Source: Smithellaceae bacterium (GTDB lineage Bacteria > Desulfobacterota > Syntrophia > Syntrophales > Smithellaceae). Taken from it: a stretch of DNA of 5,309 nucleotides. Where the stretch lies: contig JAQVLL010000161.1 of assembly GCA_028704195.1 (NCBI GenBank), positions 1 through 5,309 of the forward strand, read 5' to 3'. Every line of letters begins with the position of its first letter. Within the stretch, counting starts at the first letter, position 1. Below, piece by piece: positions 1-5,086 of the stretch. The position numbers were made by a program, and so were the translations under genes. The notes under the pieces were generated by a model. The model was not told the DNA's origin, made no database searches, and saw only the letters and a list, made by a program, of their open reading frames with translations.

Positions 1-1
1 C

Positions 2-214
2 CCGGAGGACATCCGGAATAAACTCAACCTACAGGTTGGTTCGCAATTTGTCGTTGTGGGAGAGAGAGATGTGGTAATATTTAAGTCCATCACGCAACCC
101 TCTATGAAAGAATTTGATAAATTGATCACCAAAGCACGCAAGCAAGCCAAGAAGGCTGGATTGAAACGATCTGATATTCATGAGGTAATTGCAAAGGCCC
201 GAGGGCGTAAATGA
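2..214 (+). CDS. AbrB/MazE-type antitoxin, C-terminal part (5' end outside the window)
   Basis: Partial gene of 70 visible residues, open from the left edge to a TGA at 212-214. The visible part begins PEDIRNKLNLQVGSQF, the second half of the swapped-hairpin AbrB/MazE/SpoVT DNA-binding fold; probably only about 10-15 N-terminal residues are missing. After the fold (to about residue 30) comes a Lys/Arg-rich helical tail (KEFDKLITKARKQAKKAG...), where antitoxins of this type usually contact and block the toxin. The last bases overlap the start of the PIN toxin gene (ATGA at 211-214), so the two are co-transcribed and probably translationally coupled. By family knowledge it should neutralise the toxin and repress its own promoter, which lies outside the window. 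Family assignment is fairly sure; the partner role is inferred from the neighbour. Confidence 0.8.
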   Translation, partial: PEDIRNKLNLQVGSQFVVVGERDVVIFKSITQPSMKEFDKLITKARKQAKKAGLKRSDIHEVIAKARGRK

Positions 215-612
215 AAGTAATTCTCGACACAAATGTCTTTATTTCCGGCGTATTTTATGGCGGTCCACCAAATCAAATTCTCAATGCATGGCGTGATGGT
301 AAAATTCAACTGGTCATTTCTCATGAAATTCTTCGAGAATACTTGAGGGTGGGAGAAATATTTGCCGACAAATTCCCCTCAATTGAGTTGCAGCCGATTC
401 TTGATTTGGTAACGATTGAAGCAGAATTACATGTTGCAGAAGACTTGTCGGAGCAAGTTTGTAGTGACCCTGATGATGATAAATTTCTTGCCTGTGCGAT
501 AGCGAGTGGAAATAAGCTTATCGTAAGCGGAGATAAGCATCTTGTGAAGGTTTCGGGTTTCCAGGGCATAGAAATTCTAAAACCTCATGAATTTGTCAAA
601 AGATATCTATAA
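211..612 (+). CDS. PIN-domain ribonuclease toxin of a type II toxin-antitoxin pair
   Basis: A complete 133-residue protein, the usual size of a single PIN domain. It starts MKVILDTNVFISG, the strand carrying the first metal-binding Asp (D6). Other expected acidic residues are E43 in the SHEILREY helix, D90 in the DPDDDKFLA stretch and D108 in VSGDKHL. Together they form the Mg/Mn site of PIN endoribonucleases, so the enzyme appears intact. It most resembles the 'putative toxin component, PIN family' group, which pairs with AbrB-type antitoxins, as here. The start at 211 is supported by GAGGG at 201-205 and by the ATGA overlap with the antitoxin. By family knowledge it cleaves RNA (tRNA, rRNA or mRNA; the target cannot be read from sequence) when the antitoxin is degraded. 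The DNA is visibly more AT-rich than the rib genes, in keeping with a mobile accessory module. Confidence 0.88.
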   Translation: MKVILDTNVFISGVFYGGPPNQILNAWRDGKIQLVISHEILREYLRVGEIFADKFPSIELQPILDLVTIEAELHVAEDLSEQVCSDPDDDKFLACAIASGNKLIVSGDKHLVKVSGFQGIEILKPHEFVKRYL

Positions 613-816
613 AGATCTATCTGCTGATTGTCTAGATGGCTATGCATCGTCATTATTCCTGTTTGTAATAATAACTCTTTCAAACGGTTATCATCAAATA
701 CTTCTATTCATTTTTTCAACTACTTGTAGGAAAAGGCCGCTAAAGAAATTGGACAGTATCTGTCAGATCAAGTATAGGTCGGGACCATTTTCAGCCGTTT
801 GGCTTAAACATTGCGA
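613..816. other. Gene-free convergent spacer between the toxin gene and the minus-strand operon
   Basis: About 200 bases separate the plus-strand toxin stop from the minus-strand stop of the M17-N-like gene. The first half is AT-rich. A reading frame crosses it on the plus strand, but its predicted protein has no recognisable fold, starts inside the toxin gene and runs over the end of the opposite gene, so I do not call it. The only structures seen are a small inverted repeat at 752-764 and weak AT-rich pairing near 652-672. There is no strong GC-rich terminator with a T-run for either transcript. Confidence 0.6.
752..764 (-). terminator. Weak hairpin, possible end of the rib/nusB transcript
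   Basis: GACAG and CTGTC arms of 5 bp around a 3-base loop (GACAGTATCTGTC on the plus strand). Read on the minus strand the hairpin lies about 50 bases past the stop of the M17-N-like gene and is followed by CAATTTCTTTA, a T-rich but interrupted tract. The stem is short and not GC-rich, so a role as an intrinsic terminator is only a possibility. Confidence 0.2.
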
Positions 817-1386
817 TCAGGTGAAGTGCGGCTGCAGGGCGCTGCAATCAACCATATCGGAATGCTTCACATTTTTTTTAAATTGAGCAATCCCGCGGGA
901 AATCTCATCGATCCGATCAGATGATGTAATCAGGCAGATATTCATGGCATCAAGCTTCCGAATATCCCGCGACAAACAATCAAAAAAACCGGTAATCATG
1001 GCTTCCAGAATGCCGGCGGTATTCAGCCTCGAACGGCCGTCGCCCGGCAGGTCAAATGAAAAATCCTGAAGCTTCATCGCGTCAACCGCACCGGCAATTT
1101 CATAAGCCGCATTGTACATTCGATCGTAAGAGATATCGGAAAGGCAACCCAATCCAAAAAGAAAAAGGAAATCCGAATGGATGCGCTCAGGATAGGGCAT
1201 GATCACTTTCTCCTGAAACTCGCCGTCGATGTGACCCTGCTTGATCTCCCTTGAAATCACGCTGTTTAAGCGCCAGTCTATAAAACCGCATACTCCCCGC
1301 GGCGGTTTTTCATCGCTGAAGCAACCCAGAACCAGACACTTATGCTTTTGCAGGTCGGGCGGATGAGTGGACAGGTTTATCTGCAT
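817..1386 (-). CDS. Protein resembling the N-terminal domain of M17 leucyl aminopeptidases, without the peptidase domain
   Basis: A 189-residue protein. Residues about 15-150 look like the macro-like N-terminal domain of M17 aminopeptidases: CLVLGCFSDEKPPRGVCGFID, then FLFLFGLG at 73-80, the 'DRM.NAAYEIAGAV' helix at about 88-101 and the FSFDLPG strand at 109-115. The family's usual two-metal catalytic C-terminal domain (about 300 residues, with NTDAEGRL-type motifs) is absent, and the gene ends cleanly at a stop at 817, so it should not be a peptidase. A small stand-alone protein of this kind next to nusB fits, as far as I recall, deltaproteobacterial clusters, but its function is unknown to me. 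It might bind a nucleotide or metabolite, as macro-like folds can. The ATG at 1386 lies 47 bases inside the 3' end of nusB; no good ribosome binding site is visible, which suggests coupling to nusB translation. A divergent hypothetical protein remains possible. Confidence 0.62.
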   Translation of the reverse strand: MQINLSTHPPDLQKHKCLVLGCFSDEKPPRGVCGFIDWRLNSVISREIKQGHIDGEFQEKVIMPYPERIHSDFLFLFGLGCLSDISYDRMYNAAYEIAGAVDAMKLQDFSFDLPGDGRSRLNTAGILEAMITGFFDCLSRDIRKLDAMNICLITSSDRIDEISRGIAQFKKNVKHSDMVDCSALQPHFT

Positions 1387-1795
1387 GATTTTTATTGATT
1401 TTCAAATTGAGAGCGTCAAGGATCCCGTTGATAAAAGAACCGGAATTTTCCGATCCAAATGTTTTCCCCAGATCGACCGCTTCGTTGATACTGACTTTAG
1501 ACGGAATATCGTCGCAGTAAAGAAATTCAAACGCGGCCATCCGCAATATACTGATATCGACTTTGGACATACGCCCTAGAGACCAGTTGTCCGAACAACC
1601 GGCAATCAGACTGTCCAATTCTTCCCGATGACGCCAGGTGCCTTCGATCAAAGTGGACGCAAATTCCTTGGCTGACCTGGGCGCAATAAAATTCCCCCAG
1701 AAAAGCTCTATGGCCTTTTCCACATTAAGATTGACAAAATTCAGACTGTAAAGAACCTGAATGGCAACTTCGCGCGCCTTTCTCCTGCCCTGCAT
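1340..1795 (-). CDS. nusB: Transcription antitermination factor NusB
   Basis: A 151-residue all-helical RNA-binding protein. The start MQGRRKAREVAIQVLYSLNF is the NusB signature (family form: RR.ARE.A.Q.LY). The C-terminal half carries the expected SKVDISILRMAAFEFLY at about 77-93, IPSKVSINEAVDLGKTFGSENSGSFINGILD at about 97-127, which forms the end of the fold. By family knowledge NusB binds boxA RNA with NusE (S10) and loads the antitermination complex on rRNA operons. Residues from about 134 on (hydrophilic, Ala/Pro/Lys-rich) extend past the usual end of the fold, and their codons overlap the start of the next gene. The ATG at 1795 has GAGG five bases upstream. nusB after ribH is the common bacterial arrangement. 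Identification is secure. Confidence 0.95.
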   Translation of the reverse strand: MQGRRKAREVAIQVLYSLNFVNLNVEKAIELFWGNFIAPRSAKEFASTLIEGTWRHREELDSLIAGCSDNWSLGRMSKVDISILRMAAFEFLYCDDIPSKVSINEAVDLGKTFGSENSGSFINGILDALNLKINKNHADKPVHSSARPAKA

Positions 1796-1814
1796 CTAAT
1801 CCTCAAATCCCTGA

Positions 1815-1836
1815 AGTGCCGGTTTTTTCCGGCGCT
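1815..1836 (-). repeat. Stem-loop just upstream of nusB
   Basis: GCCGG (1818-1822) pairs with CCGGC (1829-1833) around a six-base T loop, and two more outer pairs form after one mismatch (wobble on the plus strand). It ends 19 bases before the nusB start codon, so it would lie in the mRNA leader next to the GAGG ribosome binding site. On the minus strand the loop is A6 and no T-run follows, so it is not an intrinsic terminator. It may affect nusB translation or be a remnant repeat. Confidence 0.4.
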
Positions 1837-1849
1837 GTTTCAATCAAAC

Positions 1850-1903
1850 ACCTCGCAGCAAGCTGTCGAGGTATGAAATGAACGTTATTATATCGCAGCA
1901 AGC
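1850..1903. repeat. REP-like element: hairpin plus 11-bp direct repeat
   Basis: Bases 1850-1872 (ACCTCGCAGCAAGCTGTCGAGGT) form a nine-pair stem closed by a CAAG tetraloop, with one bulged base at 1866. The 11-mer TCGCAGCAAGC of its left arm and loop recurs 40 bases on (1853-1863 and 1893-1903). The 'CCTCGCAGCAAGCTG..GAGGT' style is like short interspersed hairpin repeats I recall from deltaproteobacterial genomes; that recognition is from memory and unverified. It lies between ribH and nusB, outside both coding regions. Confidence 0.5.
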
Positions 1904-1921
1904 CACGGCAAATTAACGCTC

Positions 1922-1939
1922 ATCCCGCGTGAGCGGGAT
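1922..1939. repeat. Perfect 7-bp stem-loop in the ribH-nusB spacer
   Basis: ATCCCGC (1922-1928) and GCGGGAT (1933-1939) pair perfectly around GTGA. It is the third hairpin in the 279-base spacer between ribH and nusB. No T-run follows on the minus strand, so it is a poor terminator for ribH. The CCCGC..GCGGG core is typical of REP-type elements. Bases 1940-2074 contain no further strong structure, apart from a short CATTCGGAATG inverted repeat at 2029-2039. Confidence 0.45.
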
Positions 1940-2074
1940 TTATATCCGCTCATGCATTCGAAGAGCAAAGCAACCGGAAAATCTTTATCCTTAAACACCG
2001 TAAAGAATTTTCACGATTTATCTCCACATTCGGAATGACAAACTGTTCACCGCTAAAAACAGGCATCTATCAGC

Positions 2075-2545
2075 CTACACGTTCATCTTTTTGAACAGAT
2101 CAACCATTTCGACGGCTGCCATCGCCGCATCGGCTCCCTTATTGCCGGACTTTGTACCGGCCCGTTCGATGGCCTGTTCAATCGTGTCCGTTGTCAGGAC
2201 ACCGAAGACCACCGGAACGTCCGCATCCAGTCCCACATTGGCGATTCCCTTGGACACTTCCGCGCTGACATATTCAAAATGCGGGGTCGCTCCGCGAATG
2301 ACCGCACCAAGGCAAATGACCGCATCAAAGCGAGCACTTTTAGCGAGTTTTTTTGCCGCGAGCGGCAGTTCAAACGCGCCCGGCACCTTGTATATGAGAA
2401 TATCTTTTTCATCTGCGCCAGCCCGGACCAGCGTATCGACCGCGCCTTCAATTAACCGGCCGCTGATGAAATCGTTGAAGCGGCTTGCGGCAATCGCAAA
2501 CTTCATTCCTTTGGCAACGATTTTTCCTTCAATGATTTTCGGCAT
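2075..2545 (-). CDS. ribH: 6,7-dimethyl-8-ribityllumazine synthase (RibH)
   Basis: A 156-residue enzyme of the usual length. It condenses 5-amino-6-ribitylamino-uracil with 3,4-dihydroxy-2-butanone 4-phosphate to give lumazine, the penultimate step of riboflavin synthesis, in the cytoplasm. Visible family marks are the FAIAASRFNDFISGRLIEGA start (16-35), VPGAFELP (54-61), the ICLGAVIRGATPHFEYV block (77-93) with the proton-transfer His at 89, PVVFGVLTTDT (111-121) and the phosphate-binding AGTKSGNKGADAA loop (129-141). Nothing essential is missing. The AGTKSGNKG form is that of the capsid-forming type as I know it, but assembly cannot be judged here. The start at 2545 is preceded by AAGGATGG at a rather long distance (about 11-13 bases). 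It lies 87 bases after ribBA and shares its operon. Confidence 0.96.
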   Translation of the reverse strand: MPKIIEGKIVAKGMKFAIAASRFNDFISGRLIEGAVDTLVRAGADEKDILIYKVPGAFELPLAAKKLAKSARFDAVICLGAVIRGATPHFEYVSAEVSKGIANVGLDADVPVVFGVLTTDTIEQAIERAGTKSGNKGADAAMAAVEMVDLFKKMNV

Positions 2546-2573
2546 GATTTCAGCACCATCCTTATGTTAGTAT

Positions 2574-2599
2574 GAACAAGGGGTTGCAACCCCGTGTTC
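2574..2599 (-). repeat. Strong hairpin with a perfect 14-bp palindrome in the ribBA-ribH spacer
   Basis: GGGGTTGCAACCCC (2580-2593) is a perfect palindrome; flanking bases add five more pairs (GAACA 2574-2578 with TGTTC 2595-2599) after one A.G mismatch. In RNA this gives about ten pairs with a TGCA tetraloop, placed some 30 bases before the ribH start. On the minus strand it is followed by ATACTAACATAAGG, without a T-run, so it is not a classical terminator. It could tune ribH translation, protect or mark an mRNA end, or be a dyad binding site in DNA. Confidence 0.55.
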
Positions 2600-2609
2600 T
2601 CGTTTTCCG

Positions 2610-2634
2610 GGCGCAGCGCGCCTCCTGTTTTTTT
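2610..2634 (+). terminator. Terminator-like hairpin plus T-run, read on the plus strand
   Basis: GGCGC (2610-2614) pairs with GCGCC (2618-2622) around AGC, and seven T residues follow at 2628-2634. It has terminator form only for plus-strand transcription, against the rib operon, and no plus-strand gene lies upstream; it could stop antisense transcription or be accidental. On the minus strand the same bases follow the ribBA stop codon directly and include AGGAGG (2619-2624 complement region) with no start codon at a useful distance. Confidence 0.25.
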
Positions 2635-3835
2635 AAAGTTCCAGTATATGCCCCATTTTACTTTTCTTGGTGGTCATATAGCGGATATTGTTCTCATTGG
2701 GCGGTATCTCAATCGGCACACGTTTGCTCACTTCTATACCGTATCCTTCGAGTCCGACGATCTTCTTGGGATTGTTGGTCATGAGTTTCATCTTGTGCAC
2801 GCCCAGATCGGCCAGTATCTGCGCGCCGATGCCATAATCCCGCAGGTCCGCCTTGAAACCCAGCGCAATGTTCGCCTCAACCGTATCGTGGCCTTCATCC
2901 TGAAGCGCGTAGGCTTTGATTTTATTCACCAGGCCGATCCCCCGGCCTTCCTGCCGCATATAAACGATGACCCCCTTGCCCTCCTCTTCGATCATTTCCA
3001 TCGCCCGGTGAAGCTGATCACCGCAATCGCAACGGGCGGACGCAAAAATGTCGCCTGTACAGCATTCCGAATGCACGCGCACGAGCACATCATCACTCTT
3101 TGTGATTTCGCCTTTGACCAGTGCGATATGCTGCATGTCGTCAACGTCGTTCTCATACACGATGATTTTAAAATCACCGCCATAGAGCGTCGGAAGGATG
3201 GCCTCCGCCACGCGCCGGATCAGCGATTCATTCTGCATCCGGTAATCAATCAGATCGGCAATGGTAACAATTTTCAAATTGTGCTCATGGGCAAACATTT
3301 CCAGATCCGGCATCCGCGCCATCGTGCCATCGTCCTTCATGACTTCGCAAATCACGCCTGACGGAATGAGTCCTGCCAAACGGCACAGATCCGTCGACCC
3401 TTCCGTCTGGCCCGTTCGCACCAGAACACCTCCCTTACGGGCCAGAATCGGGAACACATGGCCGGGACTTACAATATCATCCGGTTTTGCCGCCGGATTC
3501 ACCGCAGTCAAAATCGTGGTGGCACGGTCCGCCGCAGAAATGCCCGTGGTCACGCCGTGGCGCCCTTCGATGGAAACCGTAAACGCGGTGCCAAAAGGAG
3601 CCTGGTTGTCTTTCACCATCAAATTGAGCTTTAGCCTTTCGGCGATTTCCTCGTTAATCGTCAGGCAAATCAATCCGCGTCCCAGACGAGCCATGAAATT
3701 GATCGCCTCCGGGGTCACAAACTGTGCTGCCATGCACAGATCACCTTCGTTTTCCCGATCTTCATCATCCACAAGAATAACCATCTTCCCGTTGCGAATG
3801 TCTTCAATTGCTTCCGAAATTTTACTGACTGCCAT
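2633..3835 (-). CDS. ribBA: Bifunctional 3,4-dihydroxy-2-butanone 4-phosphate synthase / GTP cyclohydrolase II (RibBA)
   Basis: A 400-residue fusion of the usual size, supplying both entry branches of riboflavin synthesis. The N-terminal half (about 1-200) is the RibB domain: VDDEDRENEGDL (22-33) with its acidic metal and substrate residues, TTGISAADRA (96-105), SPGHVFP (123-129), RTGQTEGSTDL (140-150). The C-terminal half (about 205-400) is GTP cyclohydrolase II: HSECCTGDIFASARCDCGDQL at 255-275 with zinc ligands Cys258, Cys269 and Cys271, YMRQEGRGIGL at 292-302, LRDYGIGAQIL at 331-341 and TNNPKK at 353-358. All cyclohydrolase marks are present. Residue 143 is Gln, where E. coli RibB has the metal-binding His153 (see findings). 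The ATG at 3835 has AAGGAAG a few bases upstream. It lies between ribE and ribH in one operon. Confidence 0.96.
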   Translation of the reverse strand: MAVSKISEAIEDIRNGKMVILVDDEDRENEGDLCMAAQFVTPEAINFMARLGRGLICLTINEEIAERLKLNLMVKDNQAPFGTAFTVSIEGRHGVTTGISAADRATTILTAVNPAAKPDDIVSPGHVFPILARKGGVLVRTGQTEGSTDLCRLAGLIPSGVICEVMKDDGTMARMPDLEMFAHEHNLKIVTIADLIDYRMQNESLIRRVAEAILPTLYGGDFKIIVYENDVDDMQHIALVKGEITKSDDVLVRVHSECCTGDIFASARCDCGDQLHRAMEMIEEEGKGVIVYMRQEGRGIGLVNKIKAYALQDEGHDTVEANIALGFKADLRDYGIGAQILADLGVHKMKLMTNNPKKIVGLEGYGIEVSKRVPIEIPPNENNIRYMTTKKSKMGHILEL

Positions 3836-3889
3836 AAGACTTCCTTCTTATCTAACGGTCTCAACAAAATTGTTTTTGGGACCATTTTC

Positions 3890-3934
3890 GTCATTTCTCG
3901 CTTGTGCCCTTCACGGTACGAAGGCGGGAACGAC
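3890..3934. repeat. Imperfect long hairpin in the ribE-ribBA spacer, REP-like
   Basis: GTCATTTCTCGCTT (3890-3903) pairs imperfectly with AAGGCGGGAACGAC (3921-3934), with eleven or so pairs including wobbles and three mismatches, and some further pairing in the loop. The sequence resembles a worn copy of the widespread 'GTCATTCCCGC...GCGGGAATGAC' interspersed hairpin. It occupies the middle of the 127-base spacer, well before the ribBA ribosome binding site. No FMN riboswitch consensus is visible in this leader. Confidence 0.4.
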
Positions 3935-3962
3935 AGGTTAATGAACTTTTTCTACCTCTTTT

Positions 3963-4598
3963 TTATTTGATAAAACCATGTTCAGCGAGAAAATCCTTAT
4001 CGATTCCCCGCGGGGTTTGCAATAACTTTTCTACATACTTTCCCAGTATATCTGTTTCAATGTTCACCCATTCCCCTTCTTTTTTCCCGGTCAGTGTCGT
4101 GCTGATTGCGGTGTGCGGAATGATATTAACATAAAACCGGCCTTTTTCAAGCCTGTTCACCGTCAGGCTGATACCGTCGACGGCGACCGATCCTTTTTCC
4201 ACGATAAGACGCGACAAGGGGTCGGGAGATTCGACAGTATAAATAATTGACCCGGACTTCTGGGTTTTGTTCAGAATACGGCCAATCCCGTCCACATGCC
4301 CCAGAACAAAATGGCCGCCTAAAAACCCACCGATGCGCAGGGATCTTTCCAGATTGACCCTGTGCCCGGCCTGAAGAAACTTGAGCGTTGTCCTGCTTAA
4401 TGATTCGGCGGACACGTCGGCAGTGAATGTCCCAGACGTTTTGGATGTCACGGTCAGACAGGCGCCGTTCACCGCGATGCTGTCGCCCAGGGACACCTCG
4501 GTCAGATCGATTGCGGCTTCCACTTCCAGCAAGGCATCCGAACCTTTCATGGTTAGTCGGACAACTTTTCCCATTCCTTCGACAATTCCGGTAAACAT
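3963..4598 (-). CDS. ribE: Riboflavin synthase, alpha chain (RibE)
   Basis: A 211-residue protein, normal length, made of two similar lumazine-binding barrels. It dismutates two 6,7-dimethyl-8-ribityllumazine molecules to riboflavin plus the pyrimidine that RibH reuses; the enzyme works as a homotrimer. The start MFTGIVEGMGKV is the family hallmark. Barrel 1 (about 1-97) has the NGACLTV strand at 44-50 and DVSAESLSRTTL at 61-72; barrel 2 (about 98-200) has LGHVDGIG at 99-106 and the matching VDGISLTV at 140-147. The ATG at 4598 lies two bases after the nrdR stop, and its ribosome binding site (AAGGGC) is inside the last nrdR codons, so translation is probably coupled. ribD, which normally stands between nrdR and ribE, is not here. 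The symbol ribC is used for the same gene in some species. Confidence 0.95.
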   Translation of the reverse strand: MFTGIVEGMGKVVRLTMKGSDALLEVEAAIDLTEVSLGDSIAVNGACLTVTSKTSGTFTADVSAESLSRTTLKFLQAGHRVNLERSLRIGGFLGGHFVLGHVDGIGRILNKTQKSGSIIYTVESPDPLSRLIVEKGSVAVDGISLTVNRLEKGRFYVNIIPHTAISTTLTGKKEGEWVNIETDILGKYVEKLLQTPRGIDKDFLAEHGFIK

Positions 4599-4600
4599 AA

Positions 4601-5062
4601 CTATTTCTTGCCCTTGCTCAACAGATCCTTTAATTCGGACATAAACTCTCCGACGTCGCGGAACTGCCGGTAAACCGAGGCAAACCGGACATAGGCCACG
4701 CCGTCGAGCACCTTCAGTTCAGCCATCACTTTCTCGCCAATTACCGAGGAAGGAATTTCCTCACCCTGGTATTCCTGACAGGCAGCCTCCACGTTCTCGA
4801 CGATTTTGTCCATGTCCTCCATGCTGATCGGCCGTTTTTCACACGCCGTCATCACACCGTTACGGATTTTTATCCGGTCAAACGGTTCGCGTCTGCCGTC
4901 CTTTTTCACTACCATCGGCAGAATATCTTCCACATATTCGTAGGTGGTGAATCGTCTGGCACAGCCCAGGCATTCCCGACGGCGTCGGATGGCCTTGCCA
5001 TCTTTGCTGATCCGGGAATCTATCACCTTGTTTTCCGCGTTACCGCAAAAAGGACATTTCAT
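4601..5062 (-). CDS. nrdR: Transcriptional repressor NrdR
   Basis: A 153-residue protein, typical length. It has an N-terminal zinc ribbon with Cys3, Cys6, Cys31 and Cys34 (MKCPFCG at 1-7, RRRRECLGC at 26-34), then RRFTTYEYVE at 36-45, and an ATP-cone domain at about 49-139 (VVKKDGRREPFDRIKIRNGV, ..., VAYVRFASVYRQF). By family knowledge NrdR senses ATP/dATP with the cone and represses ribonucleotide reductase genes by binding NrdR boxes. None of its likely targets lies in the window, and I saw no clear NrdR box. It starts 24 bases after the dCMP deaminase stop, with a purine-rich AGGCGAG upstream. The context of deoxynucleotide supply followed by riboflavin synthesis is common in this kind of cluster. 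Confidence 0.96.
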   Translation of the reverse strand: MKCPFCGNAENKVIDSRISKDGKAIRRRRECLGCARRFTTYEYVEDILPMVVKKDGRREPFDRIKIRNGVMTACEKRPISMEDMDKIVENVEAACQEYQGEEIPSSVIGEKVMAELKVLDGVAYVRFASVYRQFRDVGEFMSELKDLLSKGKK

Positions 5063-5086
5063 GAGTTTGCTCGCCTGATCCTTTTA

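Noticed and set aside
781..792. 12-mer GGGACCATTTTC shared by 781-792 and 3878-3889
   Set aside because: A single 12-base match is expected by chance in a window of this size, and the flanks do not match.
740..816. Possible insertion-sequence end in the convergent spacer
   Set aside because: A faint impression only: no transposase fragment, no matching inverted terminal repeat and no target duplication could be seen.
587..886. Plus-strand 99-residue reading frame starting inside the toxin gene
   Set aside because: No recognisable domain, no ribosome binding site, a start inside the toxin gene, and an end that runs antisense over the M17-N-like gene; most likely chance.
2594..3361. Long plus-strand reading frame (255 residues) opposite ribBA
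   Set aside because: It is the antisense shadow of a strongly conserved coding region; its His-rich protein reflects complemented ribBA codons.
3261..3941. Plus-strand 226-residue reading frame opposite the ribBA N-terminus
   Set aside because: Antisense shadow of the RibB domain, with no domain signature of its own.
3836..3962. FMN riboswitch before ribBA
   Set aside because: The conserved RFN segments (such as the AGGG..CAGGG and GGCGGT-type blocks) are not visible on the transcribed strand.
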